Source: Flavobacterium sp. MFBS3-15 (GTDB taxonomy: Bacteria > Bacteroidota > Bacteroidia > Flavobacteriales > Flavobacteriaceae). Taken from it: a DNA stretch of 64,000 bases. Below are positions 1 to 8,310 of this stretch, piece by piece. A program made the translations under genes and the position numbers. Within the stretch, counting starts at the first letter, position 1. Each line of letters starts with the position of its first letter. The notes beneath the pieces are model-generated. The model was not told the origin of the DNA. It did not search any database and worked only from the letters and a program-made list of their open reading frames with translations. The stretch spans positions 1-64,000 of the forward strand of contig NZ_JAPCHV010000019.1 in NCBI RefSeq assembly GCF_026107645.2, written 5' to 3'.

Positions 1-34
1 CAGGATAAAGTCAAACTAATATCTTTTAAAAAGA

Positions 35-69
35 AAAAGTTCAGACAACTTGAAAATGTCTGAACTTTT
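35..69. terminator. Bidirectional hairpin terminator
   Basis: A perfect 13-bp inverted repeat (35-47 against 57-69, 9-base loop) starts with an A run and ends with a T run, so it can terminate transcription from either side. It lies just past the 3' end of the DUF5684 gene, which is read on minus. Confidence 0.75.
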
Positions 70-131
70 ATCAAATTTGTATAATCAAAAAATAGTCAAC
101 CTATTTTAGGACTAGTCAATGCAGTAAGTAT

Positions 132-509
132 TTACTCCTTACCTATGCTGTCCATCTCGTTTGTTTTGTTGTATACGTACTGTATTGATTTGTCGAATGC
201 CATGATTGGATAGAAGATAACCCCAAGGAATAACAGCCCTAATGTCCAACCTGTATCTTTGCCAAATGCTTTTGAAAGCCCGTTTATCATCATAATAGCA
301 AATACGATGTTAACAATCGGGATAAGCAGCATCAATAGCCACCACCATGGCTTCTTAATGATTTCCAGAAGAACCAACGTACTGTAGATTGGGATAAGAA
401 CCGCCCATCCAGGCTTTCCTGCTTTTTCATAAATTTTCCATTGGCTTACAATCATTAGGATGGCAATAGCGCCAAAAAACAAAAAAAAGCCTGTTCCGAA
501 ATTTTCCAT
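132..509 (-). CDS. DUF5684 family small membrane protein
   Basis: A 125-residue integral membrane protein of unknown function. About four hydrophobic segments are visible (near residues 6-22, 36-50, 54-75 and 88-106), separated by short basic or aromatic loops such as KKPWWW and KAFGKDTGW. This pattern matches the DUF5684 family, members of which are sometimes labelled signal peptidase I-like although no Ser/Lys dyad is present here. It is followed by a strong hairpin and appears monocistronic. Identification is by overall pattern; the role is unknown. Confidence 0.65.
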   Translation of the reverse strand: MENFGTGFFLFFGAIAILMIVSQWKIYEKAGKPGWAVLIPIYSTLVLLEIIKKPWWWLLMLLIPIVNIVFAIMMINGLSKAFGKDTGWTLGLLFLGVIFYPIMAFDKSIQYVYNKTNEMDSIGKE

Positions 510-705
510 GTTAAAAGTTTGTTAATGGTTAATATGACGAATATATAAATTTTTGAAACACAACCAAATGCGATATATTCTTTTTGCAACTTTATAAAAA
601 TTCCCACTAATTTTTGCTTCAAACTAAATTATATGCAAGGAAAACGCATATATAACAAATAATCCATATCGGCGATTAGGGACTGTCAAAAGTGCCTTAT
701 GCGGG

Positions 706-2829
706 CTATAAAATCATCGTCAGGGCCACTCTTTTCCGCGCCTCATCCACCTCAACTACTTTTACGGTAACGTGTTGGTGCAGCTTAACTACCTCATTTA
801 CATCACTTACGAAGCCTTCCCTGAGTTGCGAGATGTGTACCAGCCCGCTTTCCTTGATGCCTACATCCACAAAGCAGCCAAAGTTGGTAATGTTATTCAC
901 AATGCCGGGCAGCACCATACCGGTGCGGAGGTCTGCCATGGTTTTTACATTCGGGTCGAACTCGAAAATTTTGGCTGATTTACGGGGATCCAAACCCGGT
1001 TTTTCGAGCTCTTTAAGGATATCTTTGAGTGTGAGCAAGCCGATATTTGGGGTAGCGTAATGCGATATTTGAACCTTCGCAATAGCATCCTTGTTCGAGA
1101 CCAGGTCGGCCGTTTTTAATTTCAGGTCTTTCGCCATTTTTTCGACGATAGGGTAGGCTTCCGGATGGACGGCCGAATTGTCCAACGGGTTCTGCGCATT
1201 TGGGATGCGGATGAACGCCGCCGACTGCTGGTAGGCCTTTTCCCCCAGCCTTGGGACTTTCTTCAGCTGCCTGCGGTCTTCAAACGGGCCGTTCTCCGCG
1301 CGGTAGGCCACGATGTTCTCGGCCAGCTTCTCGCCGATCCCCGACACATAGCCCAACAGCGACTTGCTTGCCGTGTTGATGTTCACCCCCACCGAGTTCA
1401 CGCAGCGCATTACTACGGTGTCCAGCTCGTCCTTCAGCATGCCCTGGTCCACGTCGTGCTGGTACTGGCCTACGCCGATGGCCTTAGGGTCGATCTTTAC
1501 CAGTTCGGCCAGCGGGTCGCTCAGGCGTCGGCCAATGGACACTGCGCCCCTCACCGTCACGTCATAACTGCCGAACTCCTCCCTCGCAATCTTCGAGGCT
1601 GAATAGACCGATGCGCCGGCCTCACTCACGATGAATACCTGCACGGGCTTGTCCCATGCTATCTTTTTGATGAAATGCTCCGTTTCACGGCTGGCGGTGC
1701 CGTTGCCTATGGATATCGCGTCGATTTTGTAGGCGTTGACCATTGAGCGCAGCTTTTTCATGGCGGTGGCCGACTCGTTTTGCGGCGCGTGCGGGTAAAT
1801 CGTCTCGTTGTACAGCAGGCCGCCGTTCTCGTCCAGGCACACGACCTTGCAGCCCGTGCGGAAACCGGGGTCGATGGCCAGTATGCGCTTTTCGCCCAGT
1901 GGCGGTGCCAAAAGCAATTGCTGCAGGTTGGCGGCAAACACCTGTATGGCTACGGCATCGGCTTTGGCCTTGGCTTCCTGCATCACCTCGTTGGATATGG
2001 CCGGGTTCAGCAGGCGCTTGTAGCTGTCGGCAACGGCGAGCTTCAGGTGGGTGGCAGTATCCCGGTTATTCTTTATGATATTCTGCTCCATGAAGTCGAG
2101 CACCTCATCGTTATCGACTTCTGTCTTTAGCTTGATGAAGCCCTCGTTCTCGGCACGCAGCATGGCGAGCAGGCGGTGGGAGGGAGCCTTGGCCAGGTTT
2201 TCGCTCCAGTCGAAATACTGTTCGAATTTTTTGGCCTTCTCATCCTCCTTGCCGGCCTTGGTGACTTTCGTTGTAACAGCCGCTTTGCGGCCGAAAATTT
2301 TCCGGAGCGACTTACGGATGTACACATTCTCGTTGATCCACTCCGCGATGATGTCGCGCGCGCCCTGCAACGCCTCGTCCTCATTCGGCACCTGGCCGTT
2401 CAGGTATTTGGAGGCGATGAAATCCACATCGTCAGCGTTCTGCGCCATGATGATCTTTGCCAATGGCTCCAGGCCTTTTTCGCGGGCCACATCGGCGCGG
2501 GTCTTCTTTTTCTTTTTGTAGGGCAGGTAAAGGTCCTCTAACTCGGTAAGGTCGAAGCTGGCGGTTATTTTCTGCTCCAGCTCTTTGGTCAGCGCATCCT
2601 GTTCAGCTATGCTTTTCAGTATGGCCTCTTTGCGCTTTACAATGGCCTCATACGCCTGGCTGAGCTTTGCGATCTGCTCGATAACCACCTCATCGAGGTT
2701 GCCGGTCATGTCCTTACGATAGCGGGCAATGAACGGTATGGTGCAGTCTTCGGACAGCAGTTGCAGTGTGGCTTCGATGCTTTTGGTATTGGCAGTGACT
2801 TGTGCGGCAATGTATTGGAGGTTGGTCAT
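706..2829 (-). CDS. tex: Tex-family RNA-binding transcription accessory protein
   Basis: A 707-residue cytoplasmic nucleic-acid-binding protein of the Tex/YhgF family. Visible in order: the helical Tex N-terminal region, a YqgF/RNase H-like domain (ILAIDPGFRTGCK near residue 320), a helix-hairpin-helix region (GYVSGIGEKLAENIVAYR near 490) and a C-terminal S1 domain (GCFVDVGIKESGLVHISQ, last 70 residues). Length is close to the family norm of 700-780. Tex proteins affect transcription and expression of specific genes in other bacteria; the exact role in Bacteroidota is not settled. It is separated by about 85 bases from the upstream minus-strand gene. Confidence 0.95.
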   Translation of the reverse strand: MTNLQYIAAQVTANTKSIEATLQLLSEDCTIPFIARYRKDMTGNLDEVVIEQIAKLSQAYEAIVKRKEAILKSIAEQDALTKELEQKITASFDLTELEDLYLPYKKKKKTRADVAREKGLEPLAKIIMAQNADDVDFIASKYLNGQVPNEDEALQGARDIIAEWINENVYIRKSLRKIFGRKAAVTTKVTKAGKEDEKAKKFEQYFDWSENLAKAPSHRLLAMLRAENEGFIKLKTEVDNDEVLDFMEQNIIKNNRDTATHLKLAVADSYKRLLNPAISNEVMQEAKAKADAVAIQVFAANLQQLLLAPPLGEKRILAIDPGFRTGCKVVCLDENGGLLYNETIYPHAPQNESATAMKKLRSMVNAYKIDAISIGNGTASRETEHFIKKIAWDKPVQVFIVSEAGASVYSASKIAREEFGSYDVTVRGAVSIGRRLSDPLAELVKIDPKAIGVGQYQHDVDQGMLKDELDTVVMRCVNSVGVNINTASKSLLGYVSGIGEKLAENIVAYRAENGPFEDRRQLKKVPRLGEKAYQQSAAFIRIPNAQNPLDNSAVHPEAYPIVEKMAKDLKLKTADLVSNKDAIAKVQISHYATPNIGLLTLKDILKELEKPGLDPRKSAKIFEFDPNVKTMADLRTGMVLPGIVNNITNFGCFVDVGIKESGLVHISQLREGFVSDVNEVVKLHQHVTVKVVEVDEARKRVALTMIL

Positions 2830-2913
2830 GGGGTAAAATTTAGGAAGGCGACAAACTAAGCAGATTGTCGCCTGATATTAAACTGGATCAATGTAAGTGT
2901 TATCGGCGATCTG

Positions 2914-3399
2914 TTAGTCAAACTGCTTTTTGATCAGGTCAGCATAATGAACAAAAACAGGCCTGTACACGTCGTTGAACTTTTGTAACTGGCTTTTATT
3001 AAGTATCTGGAAACCGTAATCGTCGGCAAACAGAACTTTGATGGTTTGTGCAGTGCCCTGTGCTACCACAATCCTGAAGGGAAGCTTAAACGGGTTTATA
3101 TTGAGCCATCCGCCTAAGGTTGCATCCTCGTTTTTGCCCGAATAGGCAATGATGCCGTCCTGTACGTTGTCGATTATCCTGAAGTTGTTTTGGGCCAGCA
3201 CTTGCTTAATTTTCAAAAGTGCGGCCTCGCTAAATGGTATGGGAAGGTCAACCTCATAATTGGCTTTGCCCGGCTTCAGCCCGGAAATACTGTTCCTGCC
3301 GTCCTGGCCCCGGCGCCTGGCCTTGCCCCTTATTATGAAAATAACAATAATCAGTGCGACAACTACCGCGACTCCGATGTAGATAAAAATGGCGTTCAT
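2914..3399 (-). CDS. Membrane-anchored protein of unknown function
   Basis: A 161-residue protein I do not recognise. It has one N-terminal membrane segment (residues 3-24, ending in IIRGKARRR), then a soluble domain of about 120 residues with alternating strands and helices. The positive residues after the segment suggest an N-out topology with the domain in the cytoplasm. No catalytic motif is visible. It lies upstream of tex on the same strand and could be cotranscribed with it. Confidence 0.75.
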   Translation of the reverse strand: MNAIFIYIGVAVVVALIIVIFIIRGKARRRGQDGRNSISGLKPGKANYEVDLPIPFSEAALLKIKQVLAQNNFRIIDNVQDGIIAYSGKNEDATLGGWLNINPFKLPFRIVVAQGTAQTIKVLFADDYGFQILNKSQLQKFNDVYRPVFVHYADLIKKQFD

Positions 3400-3796
3400 A
3401 CTTTGATTTTATGTACGCAAACTTAATAAAGTTTTTGGATTTTCAGGGCGGACCGATATCCGGTTTGGATTGCAACTATGGAGAAAAAGTTTTTGGGGTG
3501 GGAGAGGAGTGGTGGGAAATTTTGTAAGTTTAGCTTCTTTTAATCATAAGGATGAAACCTATTTAGGATGAAAGTATTTTTATTGTTATTGGATTCGCAA
3601 TTGCTTAATCTTATTTTTATGGAATTATTTTGAAGATAATAAATCAGGCGATGAAAATGATAAAAAATTTCTTTTGACTGGAGGTCATTCCGGGTATATT
3701 TCATTTCTGCTATCGGATTGTTAATGCGCTTTATGAGATTATAAGAAGATTAATATCGTAATTTTTAGTACACATACATTTTGTAGTTATAATAAA
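3400..3796. other. Intergenic gap with possible decayed ORF
   Basis: AT-rich and without an intact gene. A start-less open frame of about 50 codons ends at the TAA at 3722-3724 and reads as a hydrophobic stretch followed by EDNKSGDENDKKF and LLTGGHSGYISF. An ATG in another frame near 3568 encodes a signal-like stretch before a stop. This could be the frameshifted remains of a small membrane or secreted protein. No repeats of the A/B/C type are present. Confidence 0.3.
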
Positions 3797-4285
3797 ATGC
3801 CACTTAATACCCATATTACCTCTTACATCCAAACACATAAATACGATAATTATTTTAACTACGATCTTGCTGTGGATTGGGCCATTATGCTCTTGGAAAA
3901 TGGTCTTGAAACCCCAAACCTATTGATGCTGGCATCGTTTGGACCTCCCATTGAGTCGCGGGAAATTAGTCCCTATATTGCCGCAGTGTTAAAGGATATG
4001 GGCTTACAGTTACTGGAAGGGGACGAGGCTCTAAGCGTAATATTGAGATATTATTCTACTGAAATTATTTTAAACAATTCGCTGCGCAATAACCTTGGGC
4101 GCTTACATAAGTTGGCGATGGAAAAAGATTTGCCTCCGGATCTAATGCCTTTTTATCTTCTGTACTATGCATGGGACGATCTTGACTACGGAATTGATTT
4201 TACAGGTTATTATCCTGGTGCCACCCTTGAAAATATCGAATCTCTGTTAAAGAAGGAGGCTTTCGAGTGGCTTGACAGGAATTAA
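3797..4285 (+). CDS. Hypothetical cytoplasmic protein, possible immunity protein
   Basis: A 162-residue acidic, probably all-helical protein without signal peptide or membrane segment. The C-terminal third is aromatic and acidic (YYAWDDLDYG, then GYYPGATLENIE). I cannot assign a family. The next gene is a CdiI-type immunity gene and the surroundings are repeat-rich accessory DNA, so an orphan immunity role is plausible by context only; nothing in the sequence proves it. Confidence 0.75.
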   Translation: MPLNTHITSYIQTHKYDNYFNYDLAVDWAIMLLENGLETPNLLMLASFGPPIESREISPYIAAVLKDMGLQLLEGDEALSVILRYYSTEIILNNSLRNNLGRLHKLAMEKDLPPDLMPFYLLYYAWDDLDYGIDFTGYYPGATLENIESLLKKEAFEWLDRN

Positions 4286-4324
4286 CTCTTCTTTATAAAA
4301 GGGCACGACTATACTCTTGCCGGA

Positions 4325-4380
4325 TAGTCCTCCCCCCAGCCCCCTCCCACGGAGGGGGCGACGAAACGTAACACTCTTGC
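4325..4380 (+). repeat. Module A intergenic repeat
   Basis: A GC-rich module with a short palindrome (CCCTCCC ACGG GAGGG type) ending in the shared tail CGTAACACTCTTGC. It lies between the 162-residue gene and the CdiI-type gene. The same module recurs at 4794, 4981, 5111, 6392, 7419 and 7619, and inverted at 21277. Confidence 0.85.
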
Positions 4381-4401
4381 TGAATATAGCATCAAAATAC
4401 T

Positions 4402-4839
4402 ATGCAATTGAATTTATCCCTCACCCTCGACCAGCTCGAAAACACCGATTGGGGCGAACCTACCTACAGCTCCTACCTGGTGCGTACCTGCCATGCGCTG
4501 CGTAAAAAGCCGTTACAGGACTTTACCATCGAGGACCTTCGCATTATGATCGGGCAGAACATTTCATTGGAATACCTGATGCCGCTGGCCATCTTGGAGC
4601 TTAGCAAAAACATTCTTGCCGAAGGTGATTTTTATGAGGGCGACCTGCTTAAAGTGGTGCTTTCCGCCGAAGGCGGTTTTTGGGAAAAACACCCCGGAAT
4701 GGGGGAGAGGGTAGCAACGATTTACCGGCAAAATGAGGCGGTTATTGAGGCGTCCATAAGCCGGAAAGAGTTAAAAAAGGCATTTGAGGGGTTTGTCCTC
4801 CCCCCAGCCCCCTCCCAAAGAGGGGGTGACGGAACGTAA
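4402..4839 (+). CDS. CdiI-family contact-dependent growth inhibition immunity protein
   Basis: A 145-residue protein resembling the contact-dependent growth inhibition immunity family (CdiI_3-like). The N-terminal motif LENTDWGEPTYSSYLVR and the block LRIMIGQNISLEYLMPLA, followed by an acidic GDFYEGDLL segment, are typical. Such proteins bind and neutralise the toxic tip of a cognate CDI or Rhs toxin. No toxin gene is visible nearby, so this is an orphan immunity gene. The family-like part ends near residue 128; about the last 14 residues (VLPPAPSQRGGDGT) are translated from a module A repeat, so the original C-terminus has probably been replaced. Confidence 0.8.
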   Translation: MQLNLSLTLDQLENTDWGEPTYSSYLVRTCHALRKKPLQDFTIEDLRIMIGQNISLEYLMPLAILELSKNILAEGDFYEGDLLKVVLSAEGGFWEKHPGMGERVATIYRQNEAVIEASISRKELKKAFEGFVLPPAPSQRGGDGT

Positions 4840-5324
4840 CACTCTTGCCTGATACGCGGTGCGGCTCTTCCATTCCGATGGTAGGAGTAATCTCAAATGA
4901 CAGTACGTTACACTCTTGCCGGTAGACCTCACCCCCAACCCCTCTCCAAAGGAGAAGGGAGGAGCTGCACTCTTGCCGGATAGTCCTCCCCCCGACCCCG
5001 GCCCAAAGAGGGGGTGACGGAATGTAACACTCCTGCCTGATACGCTGTGCGGCTCTTCCATTCCGACGATAGGAGGAATCTCGAATGCAGTACGTAACAT
5101 TCTCGCTGTATAGTCCTCCCCCGGGCCCCCTCCCACGGAGGGGGTGACGGAACGTAACACTCTTGGATACGCAGTGCGGCTCTTCCATTCCGACGATAGG
5201 AGGAATCTCGAATGCAGTACGTTACACTCTCCGGTAGACCTCACCCCCGGCCCCTCTCCAAAGGAGAAGGGAGTAGCTGCACTTTTGCCCATTAGTCCTC
5301 CTCCCGGCCCCCTCAAGTTGCTTC
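4794..5324 (+). repeat. Composite A/C/B intergenic repeat array
   Basis: About 530 bp built of three alternating modules in the order A-C-B-A-C-A-C-B-A(partial). A: palindromic CCCTCCC..GAGGGGG unit. B: CTCTCCAAAGGAGA palindrome followed by GGAGCTGCACTCTTGCC. C: GATACGCnGTGCGGCTCTTC, then CATTCCGA and TAGGAGGAATCTC. Nearly every module ends in a CGTAACACTCTTGCC-like joint. Copies differ by only a few bases. The array overlaps the 3' end of the CdiI-type gene. Confidence 0.9.
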
Positions 5325-5461
5325 ATCATTCTTCCTTAGTAACAGCAAAAAAAAAATTAGGAAAATTAATTATGAATAAGATTTTTTTCTACATTTGGCA
5401 CTACCAACGATGATTAAAAGCGATTAAATCAGCCCAACTATTAATTATTATCTTCTAAACC

Positions 5462-6151
5462 ATGAAAAGTATTTTTACCGTAACTACCTTATTTTTATTT
5501 TTACTTAATGTTGCTGCGCAGGAGCGTGTGAATGGCACGAAGCCTGCATTTTCAGCGGAATCGGGCAAACTGGAATCTGCTACCGGGTGGGCTTTTAATA
5601 CTGCCGACCAGGAATGGGTGGATTACCCGAATATGATCAGTAGCGATAAAGGTTATAAAGGCAAATATGTAAGTTCCATGAATGGCACGGCCCAGTCAAT
5701 GACGGATCAAAGCTTTTTAAGCATCCAGACCAAGGCACTGAACTATAAAAACAAAAAGTATTTTGTAATCCTCGTGGAAAAATGGGAAGGGCGGCAGAAA
5801 TACTCCCACAGCAGTTATTCTACAATTCAGGAAACCATAGCCTATATATACACTGACAAGGAATATACTAAAATCCTAAACCTCGCAAAGCCGGTCAGCA
5901 TTAAAACTAACATGTCGGTAAGGATAGTGTCTTCTGATCTAACCGAGACAGGTTTAATTTCGGAAATCCACAAAAAAATCGATGACCCTTACAAACCATC
6001 AGATTCTTATATTTTCAATGTAATGAAATCCACCGAAGGCAAAATAAGGTTTTACTTGCCGGAAAAATTCGGTTATTCAGATATACATGATTTTAAAAGT
6101 GAGTACTTTGAAACTGAACCGGAAAACTTTAATAAAATAGTTTTAAAGTAA
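5462..6151 (+). CDS. Secreted protein of unknown function
   Basis: A 229-residue protein with a clear signal peptide (MKSIFTVTTLFLFLLNVAAQ, cleavage probably after the AAQ region), so it is periplasmic or outer-membrane associated. The mature part is rich in Lys, Ser and Tyr and has no motif I recognise, no lipobox and no T9SS tail. It stands alone between two repeat arrays, about 140 bases after the first, with no operon partner. Confidence 0.8.
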   Translation: MKSIFTVTTLFLFLLNVAAQERVNGTKPAFSAESGKLESATGWAFNTADQEWVDYPNMISSDKGYKGKYVSSMNGTAQSMTDQSFLSIQTKALNYKNKKYFVILVEKWEGRQKYSHSSYSTIQETIAYIYTDKEYTKILNLAKPVSIKTNMSVRIVSSDLTETGLISEIHKKIDDPYKPSDSYIFNVMKSTEGKIRFYLPEKFGYSDIHDFKSEYFETEPENFNKIVLK

Positions 6152-6260
6152 GTTTATTGTTGCAGCAGTTCTCAGCAGGATGGGCCCAACCCAACACCTC
6201 AAATTGCTTCGTCATTCTTCCTCGCAACGACAGGTGGTGTCGGAGCGTAATCACTCCTGC

Positions 6261-6550
6261 CGGTAGACCTCACCCCCAACCCCTCTCCAAAGGAGAAGGG
6301 AGGAGCTGCACTCTTGCCGGATACGCGGTGCGGCTCTTCCATTCCGACGATAGGAGGAATCTCAAATGCAGTACGTAAAACCCTTGCTGTATAGTCCTCC
6401 CCCCAGCCCCGTCTGTGGGAGGGGGTGTCGGAACGTAACACTCCTGCCGGATATGCAGTGCGGCTATTCCATTCCGACGGTAGGAGGAATCTCAAAATGG
6501 CAGGACGTTACACTCTTAACGGTAGACCTCACCCAAGAAGGAAAGAGAGT
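6261..6550 (+). repeat. Composite B/C/A/C intergenic repeat array
   Basis: Modules B (6261-6320), C (6317-6378), A (6392-6449) and C (6447-6511) in direct orientation, followed by a decayed B start (GGTAGACCTCACCC near 6520). It separates the secreted protein from the toxin-antitoxin pair. Confidence 0.9.
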
Positions 6551-6628
6551 CGTTACATTCCTCCTGCGATTTGTTCCACTAAAAAATTTAAAATTAATTC
6601 CGTACTTTTGAAGTAATAATTATCTGCT

Positions 6629-6859
6629 ATGGATTTACAAACCAGGAAAATAGAATTTGTACAGGAGTTCCTCAAACTGGACGATGAGGAAACTATTGCA
6701 ATTTTAGAAATTGTGATGAGACAGCAATTTTCCCATAATGAGGATACTTTCAAGCCTATGACTATTGCCGAACTCAATACCAGGATTGACAGATCTGAAG
6801 ATGATTTCCGGAACGGCCGGTATAAAACCAGTGCTGAATTATTGGCCAAATATAAGTAA
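6629..6859 (+). CDS. Antitoxin of a RelE/ParE-type system
   Basis: A 76-residue mainly helical protein of the small antitoxin type common in Bacteroidota. The N-terminal half is an amphipathic helix region (VQEFLKLDDEETIAILE); the C-terminal half (MTIAELNTRIDRSEDDF) is the probable toxin-wrapping segment. Its TAA overlaps the toxin ATG by one base (TAATG), a translational-coupling arrangement typical of these pairs. Such antitoxins usually repress their own promoter. Identification rests on size, position and partner. Confidence 0.8.
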   Translation: MDLQTRKIEFVQEFLKLDDEETIAILEIVMRQQFSHNEDTFKPMTIAELNTRIDRSEDDFRNGRYKTSAELLAKYK

Positions 6860-7176
6860 TGGCTTATTCCATAATCTGGTCTGATGCTGCCGAAACAGAA
6901 TTAGACAAAATTTTTGAATATTATTCTGAAAAGGCAGGCCTGAGAATTGCGTTAGCCATTATACAAAAGATTTTGTTTGAGGCTGACATGCTATTAATTG
7001 ACCCCGAAACCTATCCACTGGTAGGTGCTTTGCTAAACAGGGAAGAGACATACCGCTTTATCATTTGCGGTAATTACAAACTTATTTATTCGGTTGATGA
7101 ACCAACCCAACTGATCAAAATTGCCGATGTTTTTGACACAAGGCAAAGTCCGTTTAAAATAATGCGGACAAAATGA
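6859..7176 (+). CDS. RelE/ParE family toxin
   Basis: A 105-residue protein with the RelE/ParE fold pattern: an early WSDAAETELDKIFEYY helix, a central YRFIICGNYKLIYSVD strand block and a C-terminal IADVFDTRQSP strand with the conserved Asp-x-Arg. ParE members poison gyrase and RelE members cut ribosome-bound mRNA; the sequence does not settle which. It is coupled to the upstream antitoxin. The pair lies inside accessory repeat-rich DNA, consistent with horizontal gain. Confidence 0.88.
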   Translation: MAYSIIWSDAAETELDKIFEYYSEKAGLRIALAIIQKILFEADMLLIDPETYPLVGALLNREETYRFIICGNYKLIYSVDEPTQLIKIADVFDTRQSPFKIMRTK

Positions 7177-7198
7177 TTTGTACATAACATAGTCAATG

Positions 7199-7232
7199 CT
7201 CCCTCGGCCAACTCGAAAACACCGATTGACGA
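7199..7232 (+). pseudogene. Fragment of a second CdiI-type gene
   Basis: About 28 bases (CCCTCGGCCAACTCGAAAAC followed by ACCGATTG) match the 5' coding part of the CdiI-type gene near 4421-4450 with only about two mismatches, including the codons for QLENTDW. The rest is missing and the fragment runs directly into a module B repeat. It looks like the stump of a paralog cut away at a repeat. Confidence 0.6.
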
Positions 7233-7233
7233 A

Positions 7234-7520
7234 CAGACCTCACCCCCAACACCTCTCCTTTGGAGAGGGGAGGAGCTACACTCTTGCTTGATAGTCCTCA
7301 CCCCGGCCCCTCTCCAAAGGAGAAGGGAGAAGCTGCACTCTTGCCGGATACGCAGTGCGGCTCTTCCATTCTGACGATAGGAGGAATCTCGAATGGCAGA
7401 ACGTAACACTCTACCGCATAGTCCTCCCCCCGGCCCCCTCCCACGGAGGGGGTGACGAAACGTAACTTACCGGATACGCAGTGCGGCTATTCCATTCCGA
7501 CGGTAGGAGGAATCTCAAGT
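7234..7520 (+). repeat. Composite B/B/C/A/C intergenic repeat array
   Basis: Two B modules (7234-7290 and 7291-7347), C (7346-7412), A (7419-7466) and C (7470-7518), all in the same orientation as the arrays at 4.8 and 6.3 kb. It follows directly on the CdiI remnant. Confidence 0.9.
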
Positions 7521-7535
7521 CCTCATCCTTTAATA

Positions 7536-7736
7536 GAGATTTCTTCGCTTCGCTCCGGTCGAAACTTAACGCAGTGGTTCGGCGAAGTCAAATGACGGAA
7601 CGTAACACTCTTGCTGTATAGTCCTCCCCCCGGCCCCCTCCCAAAGAGGGGGTGACGGAACGTAACACTCCTTCTGGTTAGACCTCACCCCCAACCCCTC
7701 TCCAAAGGAGGGAGGAGCTGCACTTTTGCCGGAATA
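7536..7736 (+). repeat. Module F element followed by A and B modules
   Basis: 7536-7595 is a module F element (GAGATTTCTTCGCTTCG, then GGTTCGGCGAAGTCAAATGAC), the inverted form of the TCATTTCGACCGCAGCG repeats at 29.9-30.05 kb. It is joined to module A (7619-7672) and module B (7680-7732). Confidence 0.8.
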
Positions 7737-7751
7737 ATTATTACAATAAAA

Positions 7752-7789
7752 AAACACTGACCAGTCATGTATTGACTAAATCAGTGTTT
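7752..7789 (-). terminator. Terminator of rpiB
   Basis: Outer stem AAACACTGA (7752-7760) with TCAGTGTTT (7781-7789), and an inner AGTCA/TGACT stem. Read on minus it is followed by a T run. It lies about 50 bases past the rpiB stop. Confidence 0.7.
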
Positions 7790-7839
7790 ATACTATCCGT
7801 GATGATACGCTAATCAGCGGTCATCCGTGTTCCTTTAAC

Positions 7840-8268
7840 TTAGCACGATATCTTATCTACCCGTTGCTGGTGCCTGCCGCCTTCAAAAGCTGTATTCAGG
7901 AACGTATCTACCATGTCTACTGCCTGGTGGATGGCAGTAAAGCGGGCCGGGATGCTGATGATGTTGGCATTGTTATGCTGGCGCGCCAGCGCCGAAATTT
8001 CTTTGGTCCAGCACAGTGCGGCGCGTACTTTCTGGTGCTTATTGGCCGTCATGGCCACACCGTTGCCGCTGCCGCAGATGATGATGCCGAAATCTGCCGT
8101 GCCGTTCTCAACGTCGGTAGCTACGGGGTGAACGAAGTCGGGATAGTCTACACTGTCAAAGGTATCAGTACCGTGGTTGATCACTTCATACCCTTTGTCT
8201 TCAAGGTATTTTACGATGGCTTTTTTGTAGTCGGGGCCTGCGTGGTCGTTGCCGATGGAAATTTTCAT
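7840..8268 (-). CDS. rpiB: Ribose 5-phosphate isomerase B
   Basis: A 142-residue cytoplasmic enzyme interconverting ribose 5-phosphate and ribulose 5-phosphate in the pentose phosphate pathway. The N-terminal IGNDHAG motif and the IIICGSGNGVAMTANK loop with the catalytic Cys65 are intact; His98 in ARQHNNANI matches the ring-opening region. I chose the ATG at 8268, which starts at MKISIGNDHAG as in homologs; an in-frame ATG nine codons upstream adds a non-conserved leader. A module B repeat lies just upstream. Confidence 0.95.
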   Translation of the reverse strand: MKISIGNDHAGPDYKKAIVKYLEDKGYEVINHGTDTFDSVDYPDFVHPVATDVENGTADFGIIICGSGNGVAMTANKHQKVRAALCWTKEISALARQHNNANIISIPARFTAIHQAVDMVDTFLNTAFEGGRHQQRVDKISC

Positions 8269-8310
8269 TGTAATGGAGTTATGTTGTTGGGGCAAAGGTA
8301 GGGAATTAGA

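Noticed and set aside
4742..5316. Long minus-strand ORFs of 148 and 181 codons across the first repeat array
   Set aside because: They are translations of modules A, B and C (recurrent HPLRGRGPGG and PFSFGEG strings) and disappear outside the repeats. They are a well-known type of annotation artefact.
6157..6616. Short ORFs on both strands in the second repeat array
   Set aside because: Again translated repeat modules (PHPQPLSKGEG, RLFHSDDRRNL); no independent start region or composition of a gene.
4794..7736. Repeat arrays considered as CRISPR
   Set aside because: No constant repeat with unique spacers of fixed length; the intervening segments are themselves repeated modules. No cas genes in the window.
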